Assembly: GCF_001418105.1 (NCBI RefSeq)
Contig: NZ_LIQI01000024.1
Span: forward strand, 1-64,000
Source: Lacinutrix himadriensis
Lineage (GTDB): Bacteria > Bacteroidota > Bacteroidia > Flavobacteriales > Flavobacteriaceae
DNA: 64,000 bases
Reading direction: 5' to 3'
In this document: one piece after another, positions 26,200 through 39,114 of the stretch
Numbering within the stretch: position 1 is the stretch's first letter
Layout of the letters: the number at the start of each line of letters is the position of its first letter
The notes under the pieces: generated by a model
Databases searched by the model: none
Told to the model about the DNA's origin: nothing
Seen by the model: only the letters and a program-made list of their open reading frames with translations
Position numbers and translations under genes: made by a program

Positions 26200-29100
26200 A
26201 TGAAAAATCACTTACGATTCTTTGCGCTTTTTTTAAGCTTGTTTACTTGTAGTTTAGTTACCTATTCTCAAAATCTAAAAGATGTTGATAATGATGGCGT
26301 TATTAATAGTATAGATGTTGATGATGACAATGATGGTATTTTAGATACTATAGAATGTCCAGCAATTTCTGGAGCAGCTTCTCCAAAATCAGATGCAATA
26401 AGTTGGTCTAAAAACGAATATGATGTATTTGTTATTGGAAACAACACAAATGGCTTAGGTTATAAAGAATCTGGTTTCGAAAGAGAAGTATATAGTAAAG
26501 GACAAACTTTAACGGTTTTAGATGGTTTATTAGATTATTCTTTTCCTTTAAGTTCTTCTGTTGCTGGGTCTGGAGGAACAAGCGTTGGTACTTTTGCAAA
26601 TGGTACTTTATCTTTTGAAGATAATTACGTGTATAGATCTTATGATATTGATCAATTTAGAGCAACAACTTCGAATGGTTTTATTTCTGGTAATTCTGGT
26701 TCTGGAATCTATATATATCCAGAAGTTGGAAATCAAACAGGAGATTATTACTCTGTAGATATTAATTTTACAGAACCAGTTGCTTCTTTTAGTTTTGATA
26801 TGGTAGATATATATGATACCAATTCAGATACTGCTGTAGTTAACTATGAGGTTTATGTAGACGATGTTTTGGTTGCTTACTTTAGTGATTCTTATTTTGG
26901 AAATGATGCAACAGGAAATATAGATATATTTGATGCAGATGGCGTTTTAAAAGGTTCTTTACGTGCTGGTCAAAATTTAGAGAATACGATTGGTTTTGCT
27001 ACCGAAAACATGATTAGTAAAGTTACGGTAAAGCATATTGTTATTTCAGGTAACTTAGCTGCTGCAACGCATGATCCTCACGGATTGGATGCTTTTGCAT
27101 ATAGTTTTTTATGTGCGAACCAAATAGATTTAGATGATGATAATGATGGTATTCCAGATAATATTGAAGCACAACCAACAGTAGGTTATATCGCTCCAAG
27201 TGGAACCGTTAACACTTCAGGTGCTTATCCTGGTTTATGGGATAATTACGGAACAGGAATTACTCCTGTAAATACAGATGGAACAGACTTACCAGATTAT
27301 TTAGATTTAGATGCAGACAATGATGGTATTCCAGATATTCAAGAGAATGGTATGGCAAATGCTATTGTGAATAATGATACCGATAATGATGGTTTAGATA
27401 ATGCTTTTGAAGGAAGCAATACCAATGACTATTTTGATGTAAATGATGAAATAGACAATCCTACAAATCTTTCCATATTACCAGATACAGATGGAGATTT
27501 AACTGCTGGTGGAGATTTAGATTATAGAGATGACATGGCTATTTTTATAGAATCTGCAACTTTAGACTTTGATGGGGTAGATGATTATTTAGATACAGAT
27601 CCTTATATAACAAATTGGACAAATGGTACTATAATGAGTTGGGTTAAAATTGAGCATACCTCAGATGGAAACCTGCCAAACCTATATAGTATAGCTGGTC
27701 AAGAAAACATGAGGTTGTATGTAACCAATGGAAGAACACCTGCCTTTTATGTGCTTACGCAGGATCAGGTAACGGCTTCTGGTGATTATCCTTCCAATAG
27801 TATTTCTGTGCAACCACATCCTTCGTTTAATGTGAAGCTTAAAAACGATTTATGGTATCATATTGCAGGTGTTTTTGACTCTGCAGATCAAACGGTTAAG
27901 TTATACCTTAATGGGGAATTAGTTGGAACAACATCAGATTCTAGGTTAAATTCAGAATTGTTAACCAAAAGATTTAATGGAACGCCACATGTTTATTCAC
28001 AAAGAGAATTTACAATAGGAAAATATCCAACAAACACAAGTGCTTTTGGGCATTTTAAAGGAGATATAGATGAAGTACGAATTTTTGATGCTGCTTTAAC
28101 GGAAGAGCAAGTACAACAAATGGTGTATCAGGAAATTGAAAATAATTCAGGAGTATTAAGAGGTACTATCATACCTAAAGATATTCAAGATTTAAATACT
28201 TCAGCAAAAGTATCATGGAGTAATTTAAAAGGGTATTACCCAATGTCTAATATCACTAATAGTACAACATCCGATTATTCTTCAAACAATAACGATTTAA
28301 AACTTCATAATATAAAAACTATTGTAGAGCAAACAGCACCTATGCCTTATGTTTCTACTTCTAATGGATCATGGACAACAGAAAACACATGGTTACATGG
28401 TCATGTATGGGATATTACAGATACTGCTACCAATAAAGATTGGAGCATCGTAAAAATAGATGATAATGTAGATGCAAATCATCCAGTAAAGACTTTAGGT
28501 TTGTTTGTTGAAGGACATAAAGCCTTGACTATAAATGGGAGTAACCAAGTAAAAAATTCTTGGTATTTAGAATTAAATGGAACACTAGATTTAAATAACG
28601 ATTCACAATTAATTCAGACAAAAAATAGTGATTTAGTAACCTCTGAAATAGGTAAAATATTAAGACGTCAAGAAGGAGCATCAAGCTATTATTGGTATAA
28701 CTATTGGAGTTCGCCAGTAGGAATAACAGCAGCTACTAGTTTAACAGATAATAATGCCTTAGGAAATAATGCAAATAACACCGTGTTTAGCTTAAATATG
28801 TTAAAAGATGAGGACGCAAACAATATGTTATTTACAAGTGCAAATCATCAAATAAATAAGTTAAGTACAAGATGGATGTATACCTACGAAAATGGAGTAA
28901 CTTATTACGATTGGGGAACCGTAACACCAAGTACAAATATAAACCCAGGAATTGGTTATATTCATAAAGGAACAGGAACAGAACAACAATATATATTTGA
29001 AGGGAAACCTAACAATGGAACCATAAAAATAGGAGTAAACGATGTTGGAGGGTCAGGATCTGTACCAGGAGTATCTAAAACCGAATACCTTTTAGGTAAC

Positions 29101-30177
29101 CCGTATGCATCTGCAATAGATATTCATAAATTTATAGATGATAATGCATCTGTTTTAGAAGGAAGTATTCAATTATGGCAACAATGGTCGGGTATATCAC
29201 ATGTAACTACAGAATATGAAGGTGGTTATGCACAAGTAAATAAAACAGGAGCTGTAAAAGCATACCAGTTTGTTGGAGGATTAGGTGCAAATAATAACGA
29301 ACAAGATGGAACCAAAGCACCAACCAAATATTTACCAGTCGGACAGAGTTTTATGGCCGAAATAAAGAATACTGGTTCTCTAGTATTTAAAAATAGCCAA
29401 CGTGTATTTGTTAAAGAATCGGATGCAGATGGGTCTGAATATAATGGTTCTGTGTTTTTTAGAACAACAGAAGGTGTTTCCAATGCATCAACCATGAGTA
29501 AATTACGATTGGAGTTTAAAGCCTTAGATGGTCAGGCTACAAGAAGAGAATTATTATTAGGTTTTAGTGATGCTACTACAGATGGCTATGACTATGGATA
29601 CGAAGCAAAAAATACAGACGATAATCATGATGATTTAAACCTGTTATTAGATGGTGAGTATATGACTATACAATCGTATGCTGCAATAACGGAAGATAAA
29701 GTAGTGCCTTTAGCATTAAAAACATCTGGAAACAATAGTTACAGCATTCAAATATCTGAAATAGATAATATAGCAGAAGACCAAGAGATTTATTTAAAAG
29801 ATAATCTTACCGATACGTATTATAATTTACGTCAAGATCTAGCATATACATTTTCATCGGAAGCTGGAGTATTTAATGAGCGTTTTGAAATTGTATTTGC
29901 AAGCCAAAGACTAAGTACAGAGGAAGTAACGGCAAATAATAATACTGTAATTTATTACAACAACACAAGTAGTCTTTTATATGTAAAAGGATTAAATACA
30001 TCGAGTAATGTAAGTTTAATAAACATGTTAGGTCAAACGGTTTATACTAAATCTAATGTGTCTAATAATACATTAGAAAACGGAATGTCTATACAAAGTT
30101 TAGCTACCGGAATTTACGTAGTAAGCATAAAAACACAAGATAATCAAACACTAGATAAGAAGATCGTTATTGAGTAA
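26200..30177 (+). CDS. Large T9SS type A cargo protein with LamG domain
   Basis: A 1325-residue exported protein. In order: signal peptide (about 1-24); acidic calcium-binding repeats of the '[20 protein letters not shown]' kind near 28-50 and again near 300-420; a LamG/concanavalin A-like domain near 450-650 ('[13 protein letters not shown]', '[10 protein letters not shown]', '[13 protein letters not shown]'); a long beta-rich region; and a C-terminal type A T9SS sorting domain (about 1250-1325, '[12 protein letters not shown]', '[12 protein letters not shown]', ending 'KKIVIE'). It should be exported by the GldKLMN machinery and may act as an adhesin or glycan binder; the ligand is unknown. 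Confidence 0.88.
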   Translation: MKNHLRFFALFLSLFTCSLVTYSQNLKDVDNDGVINSIDVDDDNDGILDTIECPAISGAASPKSDAISWSKNEYDVFVIGNNTNGLGYKESGFEREVYSKGQTLTVLDGLLDYSFPLSSSVAGSGGTSVGTFANGTLSFEDNYVYRSYDIDQFRATTSNGFISGNSGSGIYIYPEVGNQTGDYYSVDINFTEPVASFSFDMVDIYDTNSDTAVVNYEVYVDDVLVAYFSDSYFGNDATGNIDIFDADGVLKGSLRAGQNLENTIGFATENMISKVTVKHIVISGNLAAATHDPHGLDAFAYSFLCANQIDLDDDNDGIPDNIEAQPTVGYIAPSGTVNTSGAYPGLWDNYGTGITPVNTDGTDLPDYLDLDADNDGIPDIQENGMANAIVNNDTDNDGLDNAFEGSNTNDYFDVNDEIDNPTNLSILPDTDGDLTAGGDLDYRDDMAIFIESATLDFDGVDDYLDTDPYITNWTNGTIMSWVKIEHTSDGNLPNLYSIAGQENMRLYVTNGRTPAFYVLTQDQVTASGDYPSNSISVQPHPSFNVKLKNDLWYHIAGVFDSADQTVKLYLNGELVGTTSDSRLNSELLTKRFNGTPHVYSQREFTIGKYPTNTSAFGHFKGDIDEVRIFDAALTEEQVQQMVYQEIENNSGVLRGTIIPKDIQDLNTSAKVSWSNLKGYYPMSNITNSTTSDYSSNNNDLKLHNIKTIVEQTAPMPYVSTSNGSWTTENTWLHGHVWDITDTATNKDWSIVKIDDNVDANHPVKTLGLFVEGHKALTINGSNQVKNSWYLELNGTLDLNNDSQLIQTKNSDLVTSEIGKILRRQEGASSYYWYNYWSSPVGITAATSLTDNNALGNNANNTVFSLNMLKDEDANNMLFTSANHQINKLSTRWMYTYENGVTYYDWGTVTPSTNINPGIGYIHKGTGTEQQYIFEGKPNNGTIKIGVNDVGGSGSVPGVSKTEYLLGNPYASAIDIHKFIDDNASVLEGSIQLWQQWSGISHVTTEYEGGYAQVNKTGAVKAYQFVGGLGANNNEQDGTKAPTKYLPVGQSFMAEIKNTGSLVFKNSQRVFVKESDADGSEYNGSVFFRTTEGVSNASTMSKLRLEFKALDGQATRRELLLGFSDATTDGYDYGYEAKNTDDNHDDLNLLLDGEYMTIQSYAAITEDKVVPLALKTSGNNSYSIQISEIDNIAEDQEIYLKDNLTDTYYNLRQDLAYTFSSEAGVFNERFEIVFASQRLSTEEVTANNNTVIYYNNTSSLLYVKGLNTSSNVSLINMLGQTVYTKSNVSNNTLENGMSIQSLATGIYVVSIKTQDNQTLDKKIVIE

Positions 30178-30198
30178 TATGCTATTGATCTGGGACTA

Positions 30199-30243
30199 AA
30201 AAAAAAGAGATTGACTTAATTGTCAATCTCTTTTTTTTTTTTT
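30199..30243. terminator. Terminator after type A cargo gene
   Basis: AAAAAGAGATTGAC / GTCAATCTCTTTTT stem followed by a long T-run. Confidence 0.9.
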
Positions 30244-30349
30244 AATTATTTGTGCTAAATCTATGTTCGTATAAAACCAGTAAAATTCAGTTAATGACGC
30301 TTTGTGTGACTTAAAATGAATTGTATAAGCATAGAAAGGGGTTTGTAAA

Positions 30350-30492
30350 TACGGGCTTTATCTTCGTTAGAGTTTATACAATCATATAGACCCAATTACA
30401 ACCAGAGCCTCAGTACTTAAAATGGAAGAAACGCTAGCCTTAGAGTTGCGCAGACAGAAATATGCGGTTTGGTTAAATGGAAAGTTTAATTA
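30350..30492 (+). pseudogene. Decayed 3' fragment of GIY-YIG paralogue (2)
   Basis: The frame reads KYGLYLR, then a TAG where Pro is found in the intact gene, then SLYNHIDPITTRASVLKMEETLALELRR... and QKYAVWLNGKFN. Most differences from the intact gene at 24454 are synonymous, so it evolved as a coding copy before losing its front. It fills most of the 366-bp gap between the two T9SS cargo genes. Confidence 0.8.
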
Positions 30493-30543
30493 ATTGGAAA
30501 AGAATTATATTCGCTTAATATTAGAAAATCCAGATTTATAAAC

Positions 30544-33239
30544 ATGAATAAACCATTACCTATTAAACTTTTGTTTTTACTGTTTTTTATTTCAAGTTTT
30601 TATACCAATGCGCAAATAACTTTAACGCATAACTCATGTGAAGTTGTAAGAACAGATATACATTCTTGTACCACACAAGTTCTTTTTTGGTCAAGAACAT
30701 TTACACTTCAAGATTTTGGAATTGGCATTGACGATGAATTTATTATTAATTCTGGGCAGGTGGCTGTAGTTAATACTTCTTGGAGACCTACTGCTAGATT
30801 TAGAATTTACGCAATTGATAATGGTTTTCCTGCTACTTTTTCAGAGTCTAACTTAATAGGGGAAAGTCAAGAAGTATTCTTGCCATGGAATGTTTCAACT
30901 ACTCCAGAGATAGTAACGTTAGATTTTAATACTCCAATAATCGTTCCTGCTGGAACCGAACGGATATTAGTAGAAGTAGAAAAGGGAGTTGATTTCGATT
31001 CAAGTGCTGTAGCTTTTATAGCTGGATCTTTGCAAGATAATGATTTCTCATGGCAAAGAAGATGTATTGCCGGTGGTGCTACACCAGTTAATGGATTTGT
31101 AACAGCTACAGATATGGGGCGTCCTAATGCTAATTTTTATATAAATGCAACAGGTTTCATAAACAGTGTAACCGCTCCCTTTACTTTAAATTATACAAAT
31201 AGTTGTAGTCAGACTCTTAAAGAATTCTATTTAAACAATACAAATAATATAGCTTCAGTTGTCTGGACTTTTGGTGATCCAGCTTCAGGAGTAAATAATA
31301 CTTCCACCTTAATTTTGCCAACACATGATTTTTCAGCATCCGGGCAATATTCTATTTCAGCAAACATTATACAAAATGATGGTTCTACATATGTAATTAA
31401 TGAAACAATATCTGTAGCAAAACCTCCAGTTGCTTATCCAGTTAATGATATTTCTAGTTGTGAAAATAATCAAGGGTCTGGAATTTCTTCTCATTTTGAT
31501 ACATCCAATATCGAATCCGAAGTTGTAAATGGGCAAACTGGAGTTATAGTAAGTTATTACAATCAAAACGGTAATAATTTACCTAGTCCTTTGCCAAACC
31601 CTTTTACAAATACTCAGGCTAACTCGCAAGAAATTACAGTTAGGGTTAGTAATAGTAGCGACCTATGTTGTTATAGTGAAACGACTTTTAATGTACTTAC
31701 AGATCCGCTTCCAGAACTAGATCCAGTAAATGATTTATTTGCTTGTGACAATGATGGGGATGGTTATGCTTTATTCGATTTAAGTAATTTACCTATTGAT
31801 TTAGTTAACGGACAACCTAATGTAACTATTGAATTGTTTGATAGTAACAATAATAGTATACCTTTAAATAGTTTAACCAGTTTTGAAAACCTTACTATTG
31901 ATGAAGACTTTATAGATGTAGTATTGACTAATTCTAATACTAGTTGTGCTTCAGAAACTAGAATTGAACTTCATATTTATGATAATCCAGAAGTTGCCCA
32001 ATTACCTACACTATATGCATGTGATGATAATGCAGATGGTATATCCGAATATTTTAATACATCAAACATAGAAAGCCAAGTTCTAAATGGGCAAACAGGA
32101 ATGCAAGTAACATACTTTTTAGAAATTGGTACGCCATTACCAAGTCCGCTACCAAATCCGTTTACAAACAACATCCCAAATAATCAAAATATAATTGTTC
32201 GAGTTACTAATGTAAATACCACTTGTTACAAGGAAACCACTCTGGAATTACAAACTATAACACAACCAAATATTAGCCAGCCAGATAATTTATATGCTTG
32301 TAATCAAGGAGATGGTTATGCCGAATTTGATACTGCTTTATTAGAAGAACAGATTATTGGTAGTCAAACTGGATTAACGATACATTATTATGATGCTAAT
32401 AATATTGAATTGTCAAGTCCGCTACCCACTTTATTTCAGAATACAGAGCCATATCAGCAGACTATTTATGTGAAGATTGAAGATGCGTCGAATACCTTGT
32501 GTTTTTCGGAAACATCCTTTGATTTAATAGTAAATAATCTTCCAGAAGCAGATTTAGAAGCAACCTATTTTATCTGTAATTTAGAGCCTTCTATGGTGTT
32601 ATCTGTAGATTCAAATTATTCTTCTTATGAGTGGGAATTTGAAGACGGAACTATAGTTTCTTCCTCCTATACTGCCGAAATAATAAATGAAGGAAACTAC
32701 GTTTTAACTGTTACCAATTTAGAGAACAATATTATTTGTGAGAATGCATTCTCTTTTAATTTAATTCGCTCAGTTTTGCCGGAGATACAAAGTGTAACCA
32801 TGGGGAATTAGGAAACAATTATATGGAGATAATCGCCTCTGGAGATGGTGATTTTGAATATTCCATTAATGGCGTTAATTATCAAAATAGTAATTATTTT
32901 TCTAATGTAGAAGGAGGAACTTATACCGTATTTGTAAAAGATAAAGATGGTTGCGGACAGGATTATACAGAAATAACCATTATTGATTATCCGAAACTAT
33001 TTACTCCTAATAATGATGGGTATAATGATCATTGGCAAATAGAAGGAGTTGCTAAATTTCCTAATGCTACAATATTAATATTTGATAGATACGGAAAAAT
33101 AATAAAACAACTTTCGCCAAGTAGTTTGGGTTGGGATGGAACTTTTAATGGAAATACATTGAATACAAATGATTATTGGTTTACAGTAGATCTTGGGAAT
33201 GGCAAATCTTTCTCAGGACATTTTACTTTAAAAAGATAA
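30544..33239 (+). CDS. T9SS type B cargo protein, one frame break
   Basis: A protein of about 898 residues after repair. Signal peptide (about 1-24), a beta-sandwich region, a PKD-like domain (about 225-290, 'VVWTFGDPASG'), then four repeats of about 80 residues sharing 'LYACDDNADGISEYFNTS', 'NGQTG', 'SPLPNPFTN' and 'CYxET'. The C-terminal part ('YPKLFTPNNDGYNDHWQIEG', 'ILIFDRYGKIIKQL') is the gliding-associated type B sorting domain. The frame stops at 32811 and resumes by -1; one extra G in GGGG near 32802 joins them. Type B cargo are often released or surface-attached through helper proteins. Confidence 0.85.
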
Positions 33240-33317
33240 TAGACTAGAATCGAACTTGCCTCTAATTTGCTTTAGCACCTAAAGTATAAAGTGATTTTAA
33301 AAATCTTAAGTTTATAT

Positions 33318-33356
33318 AAAAAAACGCTTCTAGAAATATATCTAGAAGCGTTTTTA
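33318..33356. terminator. Bidirectional terminator
   Basis: AAAAAACGCTTCTAGA / TCTAGAAGCGTTTTT stem between convergent genes. Confidence 0.92.
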
Positions 33357-33437
33357 ATAATTGCGTGTCTTGGTGATTCACAGAAGACTCTTCTTATAAT
33401 ACACAAGAGTGAGTAACCTGTCAGTTGCGAATCGCTG

Positions 33438-35141
<1,704 letters not shown>

Positions 35142-35150
35142 TCAGATTGA

Positions 35151-35176
35151 GACACTTCGACTGCGCTCAGTGTGAC
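35151..35176. repeat. Dispersed repeat GACACTTCGACTGCGCTCAGTGT-type
   Basis: ACACT / AGTGT arms enclose TCGACTGCGCTC. This second repeat type sits in the groES-groEL gap and also recurs in related genomes, as I recall. Confidence 0.6.
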
Positions 35177-35190
35177 AATTCAATTGACAA

Positions 35191-35469
35191 TTATATAATT
35201 GCCATGATATCTTCTTCACGCATCATTAAATAGTCATGACCATCTAATTTTAATTCGTTACCAGAATATTTTCCGTAAAGAACAGTATCTCCAATTTTTA
35301 CAGTTAGAGGTTCGTCTTTTTTACCTGATCCAATTGCTATAACAGTACCTTTATGTTGTTTTTCTTGGGCTGAATCTGGAATAAATAAACCTGAAGCTGT
35401 CTGAGTTTCTGCTGGAAGTGGTTCTATTAAAACGCGATCTGCAAGTGGTTTGATGTTTACTTTACTCAT
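35191..35469 (-). CDS. groS: Co-chaperonin GroES
   Basis: A 92-residue GroES with 'IKPLADRVLIEPLPAETQTASGLFIPDSA' (mobile loop included) and the family end. It caps GroEL. First gene of the groESL pair. Confidence 0.97.
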   Translation of the reverse strand: MSKVNIKPLADRVLIEPLPAETQTASGLFIPDSAQEKQHKGTVIAIGSGKKDEPLTVKIGDTVLYGKYSGNELKLDGHDYLMMREEDIMAII

Positions 35470-35597
35470 TATATATGTTTTTATTTATTAAAAATAGTTT
35501 TGCTGTTTTTAACGAAGCTAAAAATGTGCCAATAGAGTAGGACTGACAAAGTTGCCGAATGTCTTCATATTATAAACTAGGAAAGTAGATTTTAGGC

Positions 35598-35634
35598 AAA
35601 AAAAAATGCCAACTTTAAAAAGTTGGCATTTTGA
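35598..35634. terminator. Terminator after secG
   Basis: AAAAATGCCAACTTT / AAGTTGGCATTTT stem with a very short loop, on the downstream side of secG. Confidence 0.9.
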
Positions 35635-35650
35635 ATATTTTTAAAACAGA

Positions 35651-35980
35651 TTACTGTGCAGTATCTTCTGTTTGTGCAGGAGCTGTTGGTACTTCTATTG
35701 GTTGTACAATATTATCTGTATCTAAAGCTTTAGATTCTGTAGTTGTTGTTCCATTGTTAATGGCAACGTTAGAAACTAAAATTAATACAATTAAAATAGT
35801 TGCAAGCGTCCATGTGCTTTTGTCTAAAAAGTCGGTTGTTTTTTGAACACCACCTAACTGTTGTGTTCCACCACCACCAAAGGATGAAGATAATCCGCCA
35901 CCTTTTGGGTTTTGTACCATTATTACTACAACTAGCAAAAATGCTACCACTACTATTAATATTAAAAATACTGTAAACAT
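35651..35980 (-). CDS. secG: Preprotein translocase subunit SecG
   Basis: A 109-residue membrane protein with two hydrophobic segments (about 2-21 and 57-74), 'VVIMVQNPKGGGLSSSFGG' after the first, and a Gln/Thr/Pro-rich tail common in Bacteroidota SecG. Part of SecYEG. It is four bases downstream of the preceding operon gene. Confidence 0.93.
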   Translation of the reverse strand: MFTVFLILIVVVAFLLVVVIMVQNPKGGGLSSSFGGGGTQQLGGVQKTTDFLDKSTWTLATILIVLILVSNVAINNGTTTTESKALDTDNIVQPIEVPTAPAQTEDTAQ

Positions 35981-35984
35981 GTTG

Positions 35985-36911
35985 TTATTCTTTATTGTTT
36001 TGTTCTTGTAATTGTTTTACTGCCTTAATTTGGTCTGCAAAGAAACCACTTTTTTCTGGATATTTCAAACTTAATATTTTATAAGATTGTAATGCCTTTT
36101 TATAGTTTTTTTGTTCCACGTAAATCCGCGCTAATGTTTCCGTCATTAGTGCCTCTGGTTGTATCATTTGCGCTTCGGCAATATTAACATTTACTTTAGC
36201 TGTTTTTGTAGGCTTTAGTTTTGGATTTTTGGTTATAAAACGCTCTATAAGATCAAATTTCTTCTCCTTTTCTGTTTTTATTTCTTCTACAACTTCTTGT
36301 TTTTCTTCGCGTTGAATAGGCGTAAACTTTGCTAATTTTAACCATTCGTTAAACGAATGTGTTTCTGTGTTTTCAAACTCTAAAGGTTTGCCAATGTTTA
36401 AAACTTCGTTAGGTGACGTTTCTTTTGTAGTTATACTTTCTTCTGCTGCTTCTATTTTTTCCGAAACCTCTAAACTAAAGTTGGCAATTTTGGAGCGCTC
36501 TATTTTTGGCTGAAATAATTCAGGATCTAAAACACCAGTAGTATCTTTTATCTGTTGTCTTAACGCATCATCTAAAGTAACGTTTCTGTTTACCGAAATG
36601 TCTTCTACATCCACAGTAATATCTTTTACATGTTCTGTGTTTTGTTTGATGTGTTGCGAGATTTCGTTTTGAAGAAATTTTTCAGAAGTGATATAATCAA
36701 ACAAAATACTTCTGTCTGTAGTATAACTTGCTGTCTTTTTAAGTTCTTGGTTGTAGTTAAAACTTTCTTTGTTTTTTAGTCCTTTTAAATAAATGGCTCT
36801 TGCAGATTGACAATACGGAAAGGCATCCAAAACGGTTTTTAATGCTTCGGTATCTGAAGCAGTAACCTGTTGCGGATGCTGTAATAATTGTATGAAATCT
36901 GTATTGTTCAT
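35985..36911 (-). CDS. Tetratricopeptide-like hypothetical protein
   Basis: A 308-residue protein without a signal peptide. The C-terminal part ('TETLARIYVEQKNYKKALQSYKILSLKYPEKSGFFADQI') is one clear TPR-like helical pair; the N-terminal part ('DAFPYCQSARAIYLKGL') is a second helical region; the middle is acidic and low in complexity. It lies between lptE and secG on the same strand, which I recall as a conserved order in flavobacteria. Function unknown. Confidence 0.8.
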   Translation of the reverse strand: MNNTDFIQLLQHPQQVTASDTEALKTVLDAFPYCQSARAIYLKGLKNKESFNYNQELKKTASYTTDRSILFDYITSEKFLQNEISQHIKQNTEHVKDITVDVEDISVNRNVTLDDALRQQIKDTTGVLDPELFQPKIERSKIANFSLEVSEKIEAAEESITTKETSPNEVLNIGKPLEFENTETHSFNEWLKLAKFTPIQREEKQEVVEEIKTEKEKKFDLIERFITKNPKLKPTKTAKVNVNIAEAQMIQPEALMTETLARIYVEQKNYKKALQSYKILSLKYPEKSGFFADQIKAVKQLQEQNNKE

Positions 36912-36969
36912 GGACTAAGTCAAATTTGTTTTTACTGTAAACTACGACTGCTAACCGTAAACTTTTTTA

Positions 36970-37476
36970 CTACCACTTTGCTAGTGAAGCATTAAAGATA
37001 TCTTGCGTTAAACGTTCAAAAATTTCTTCAAAAGCGGTTGTTTTTATAGTGCCTGTAAGTTGTTCGCTTCCTCCATAATCATAGTAAAAAGAAAAACGTT
37101 GCTCAAAATCATCTTCTTCGTTTTTTTTGTTAAAAAAACGCACATTAACACTAATCGTTAAACGGTTTTGTGCTGCGGTATTCTCAGAAGTTGCTGTGGT
37201 TGGAGAAATTCTATATTCAACAATTTCACCTTCGTAAACCAAATCGGCATTAGAATTCACCAAACTTAAATTGGTTTGGTTGGTAATTAAATCTTGTAAT
37301 GCTATAGTAAAATCTCTATTTAAACCTGGTTCTACTAAAATAGCATTGTTTTGAAAATAATTTACTTGAAACGTTTTTACGTTCGACGCGATAGATGCTC
37401 CTGTGAAAGAGTATGGTCCACATGCAAAAAACGTGGTGGTTACTAGTAAAAGAAATAGGTGTTTTGTTTTTAACAT
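36970..37476 (-). CDS. lptE: LPS-assembly lipoprotein LptE-like
   Basis: A 168-residue lipoprotein with lipobox 'TTFFACGPYSF' (Cys19) and the LptE pattern of Bacteroidota ('YSFTGASI', 'NLSLVNSNADLVYEGEIVEYRI', late 'LTQDIFNASLAKW'). It forms the plug of the LptD outer-membrane complex. The operon runs onward to the TPR gene and secG. Confidence 0.88.
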   Translation of the reverse strand: MLKTKHLFLLLVTTTFFACGPYSFTGASIASNVKTFQVNYFQNNAILVEPGLNRDFTIALQDLITNQTNLSLVNSNADLVYEGEIVEYRISPTTATSENTAAQNRLTISVNVRFFNKKNEEDDFEQRFSFYYDYGGSEQLTGTIKTTAFEEIFERLTQDIFNASLAKW

Positions 37477-37493
37477 TAAGTTACAATAATAAG

Positions 37494-37513
37494 ATTCCTG
37501 CTTTCGCAGAAAT
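37494..37513. repeat. Hairpin repeat ATTCCTGC-TTTC-GCAGAAAT
   Basis: Variant of the repeat at 35092-35111 with one mismatch in the stem. Confidence 0.6.
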
Positions 37514-37516
37514 GAA

Positions 37517-37714
37517 TTAATACGTGTTTGGTTTTTTCATTGTTATGTATGCATAAATATACCCAGCATTATCTGCAACATCAAAATCAGCATTAATAAG
37601 TCGGTAACCTTGGTAGTGTTTTTCATTAATTAGGTCTTCGGCTTCTTGTCTTATTGCTTCAGAGCTGTTAGGACGAAAAGATTTTTTTATTAAAAATATT
37701 TCTACTGCTTTCAT
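37517..37714 (-). CDS. Small hypothetical protein
   Basis: A 65-residue protein, unrecognised, with mixed charged sequence ('AIRQEAEDLINEKHYQGYRLINADFDVAD') and no signal peptide. A -7-like TATTTTTG lies at 37731-37738 on the minus strand, and it is flanked by a hairpin repeat downstream. The position between the sigma-54 activator and lptE and the regular codon pattern make it plausible, but support is limited. Confidence 0.6.
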   Translation of the reverse strand: MKAVEIFLIKKSFRPNSSEAIRQEAEDLINEKHYQGYRLINADFDVADNAGYIYAYITMKKPNTY

Positions 37715-37771
37715 CTATGCTATAATTATTCAAAAATAACTTTTTTAAACTTTTATTTACTTAAAGTTTTG

Positions 37772-39034
37772 TTACAAATCGAATTGTTTTATTTTTCTAT
37801 ATAATGTACGTTCGCTTATACCAAGTTCTGCTGCTGCTAACTTGCGTTTTCCTTGATGACGTTCTAAAGACTTTTTAATTAACTCTAGTTCTTTATCGTG
37901 TAACGAAAGTGTTTCCTCTTCTTCAATTTCTTCCGCAAAATGATACTTGTCGGATGTATTTTGAAGGTTTTCGGGATTTGCGTTTTGCGAAATAGCGAGT
38001 ACTTTTAATTCTTCTTTTTCTTCCTCTTCATAATCGGTATCCTCTTCGTTACCATATATTTTCTGAATTAAGCCTTCGTTTTTTTCTTGTACTTCTGTTG
38101 CGTTACCATTTTTCATGAGCTCCATGGTAAGCTTTTTAAGATCGTTTAAATCTGCTTTCATGTCAAATAAAACCTTGTACAAGATTTCGCGCTCATTGCT
38201 AAAATCACTTTCTGCTTTGGTGTTTTTAATAACAGCAGGTAAGTTGGAGCTTCCAGTTGGTAAATATCCTTGAAGTACTTCCGCAGTTATGGTACGATTT
38301 TGTTCTAAAACCGAAATTTGTTCGGCGACATTTCGTAATTGTCTAATGTTACCAGACCATCTAAACTTTAACAATACAGGTATTGCATCTTCTGTTAATT
38401 TAATAGTTGGCATTTTATATTTTAATGCAAAGTCACTAGCAAATTTTCTGAAAAGTAAATGGATGTCTTCTTTACGTTCACGAAGTGCAGGAAGGTTAAT
38501 TTCTATAGTGCTTAGTCTGTAGTATAAATCTTCTCTAAATTTTTCTTTTTTAATAGCATCAAACATATTTACGTTGGTAGCTGCAACAATACGCACATCT
38601 GTTTTTTGCACTTTACTAGAACCTACTTTTAGAAATTCGCCATTTTCAAGAACACGAAGTAAACGTACTTGTGTGGTTAATGGTAATTCTCCAACTTCAT
38701 CTAAAAAGATGGTTCCGCCATCTGCTACTTCAAAATACCCATTTCTGGTTGCTGTAGCTCCAGTAAAGGCTCCTTTTTCGTGACCAAAAAGTTCAGAATC
38801 TATGGTTCCTTCAGGGATTGCACCACAGTTTACTGCTATATATTTTCCATGCTTTCTGTGGGAAAGCGAATGTATAATTTTGGGAATACTCTCTTTACCA
38901 ACACCAGATTCTCCAGTTACTAAAACCGAAATATCTGTTGGTGCTACTTGAATGGCTTTTTCTATGGCACGATTAAGTGTTGGGTCGTTACCAATAATAC
39001 CGAAACGTTGTTTTGTTGCTTGAATGGATTCCAT
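37772..39034 (-). CDS. Sigma-54-dependent transcriptional activator
   Basis: A 420-residue AAA+ enhancer-binding protein. Walker A is GESGVGKE (near 40-47), the sigma-54 contact loop 'GAFTGA' is intact, Walker B is 'GGTIFLDEVGE', and a Fis-type helix-turn-helix ends the protein ('KRKLAAAELGISERTLYRKI'). There is no receiver or PAS domain: it begins directly at the AAA+ module, so activity must be set by level or partners. A Glu-rich linker (about 335-390) joins the domains. The order sigma-54 activator, small gene, lptE suggests an envelope role. Confidence 0.93.
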   Translation of the reverse strand: MESIQATKQRFGIIGNDPTLNRAIEKAIQVAPTDISVLVTGESGVGKESIPKIIHSLSHRKHGKYIAVNCGAIPEGTIDSELFGHEKGAFTGATATRNGYFEVADGGTIFLDEVGELPLTTQVRLLRVLENGEFLKVGSSKVQKTDVRIVAATNVNMFDAIKKEKFREDLYYRLSTIEINLPALRERKEDIHLLFRKFASDFALKYKMPTIKLTEDAIPVLLKFRWSGNIRQLRNVAEQISVLEQNRTITAEVLQGYLPTGSSNLPAVIKNTKAESDFSNEREILYKVLFDMKADLNDLKKLTMELMKNGNATEVQEKNEGLIQKIYGNEEDTDYEEEEKEELKVLAISQNANPENLQNTSDKYHFAEEIEEEETLSLHDKELELIKKSLERHQGKRKLAAAELGISERTLYRKIKQFDL

Positions 39035-39039
39035 ATCAT

Positions 39040-39111
39040 TTCCTGCGAAGGCAGGAACCTTTTTAGTTTAACTTCTTTTAATTTTTAATAGATTCCTGCT
39101 TGTGCAGGAAT
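39040..39111. repeat. Two hairpin repeats TTCCTGC...GCAGGAA
   Basis: Copies at 39040-39057 (loop GAAG) and 39092-39111 (loop TTGT), between miaB and the sigma-54 activator gene. They belong to the same family as 35092-35111. Confidence 0.7.
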
Positions 39112-39114
39112 TTG

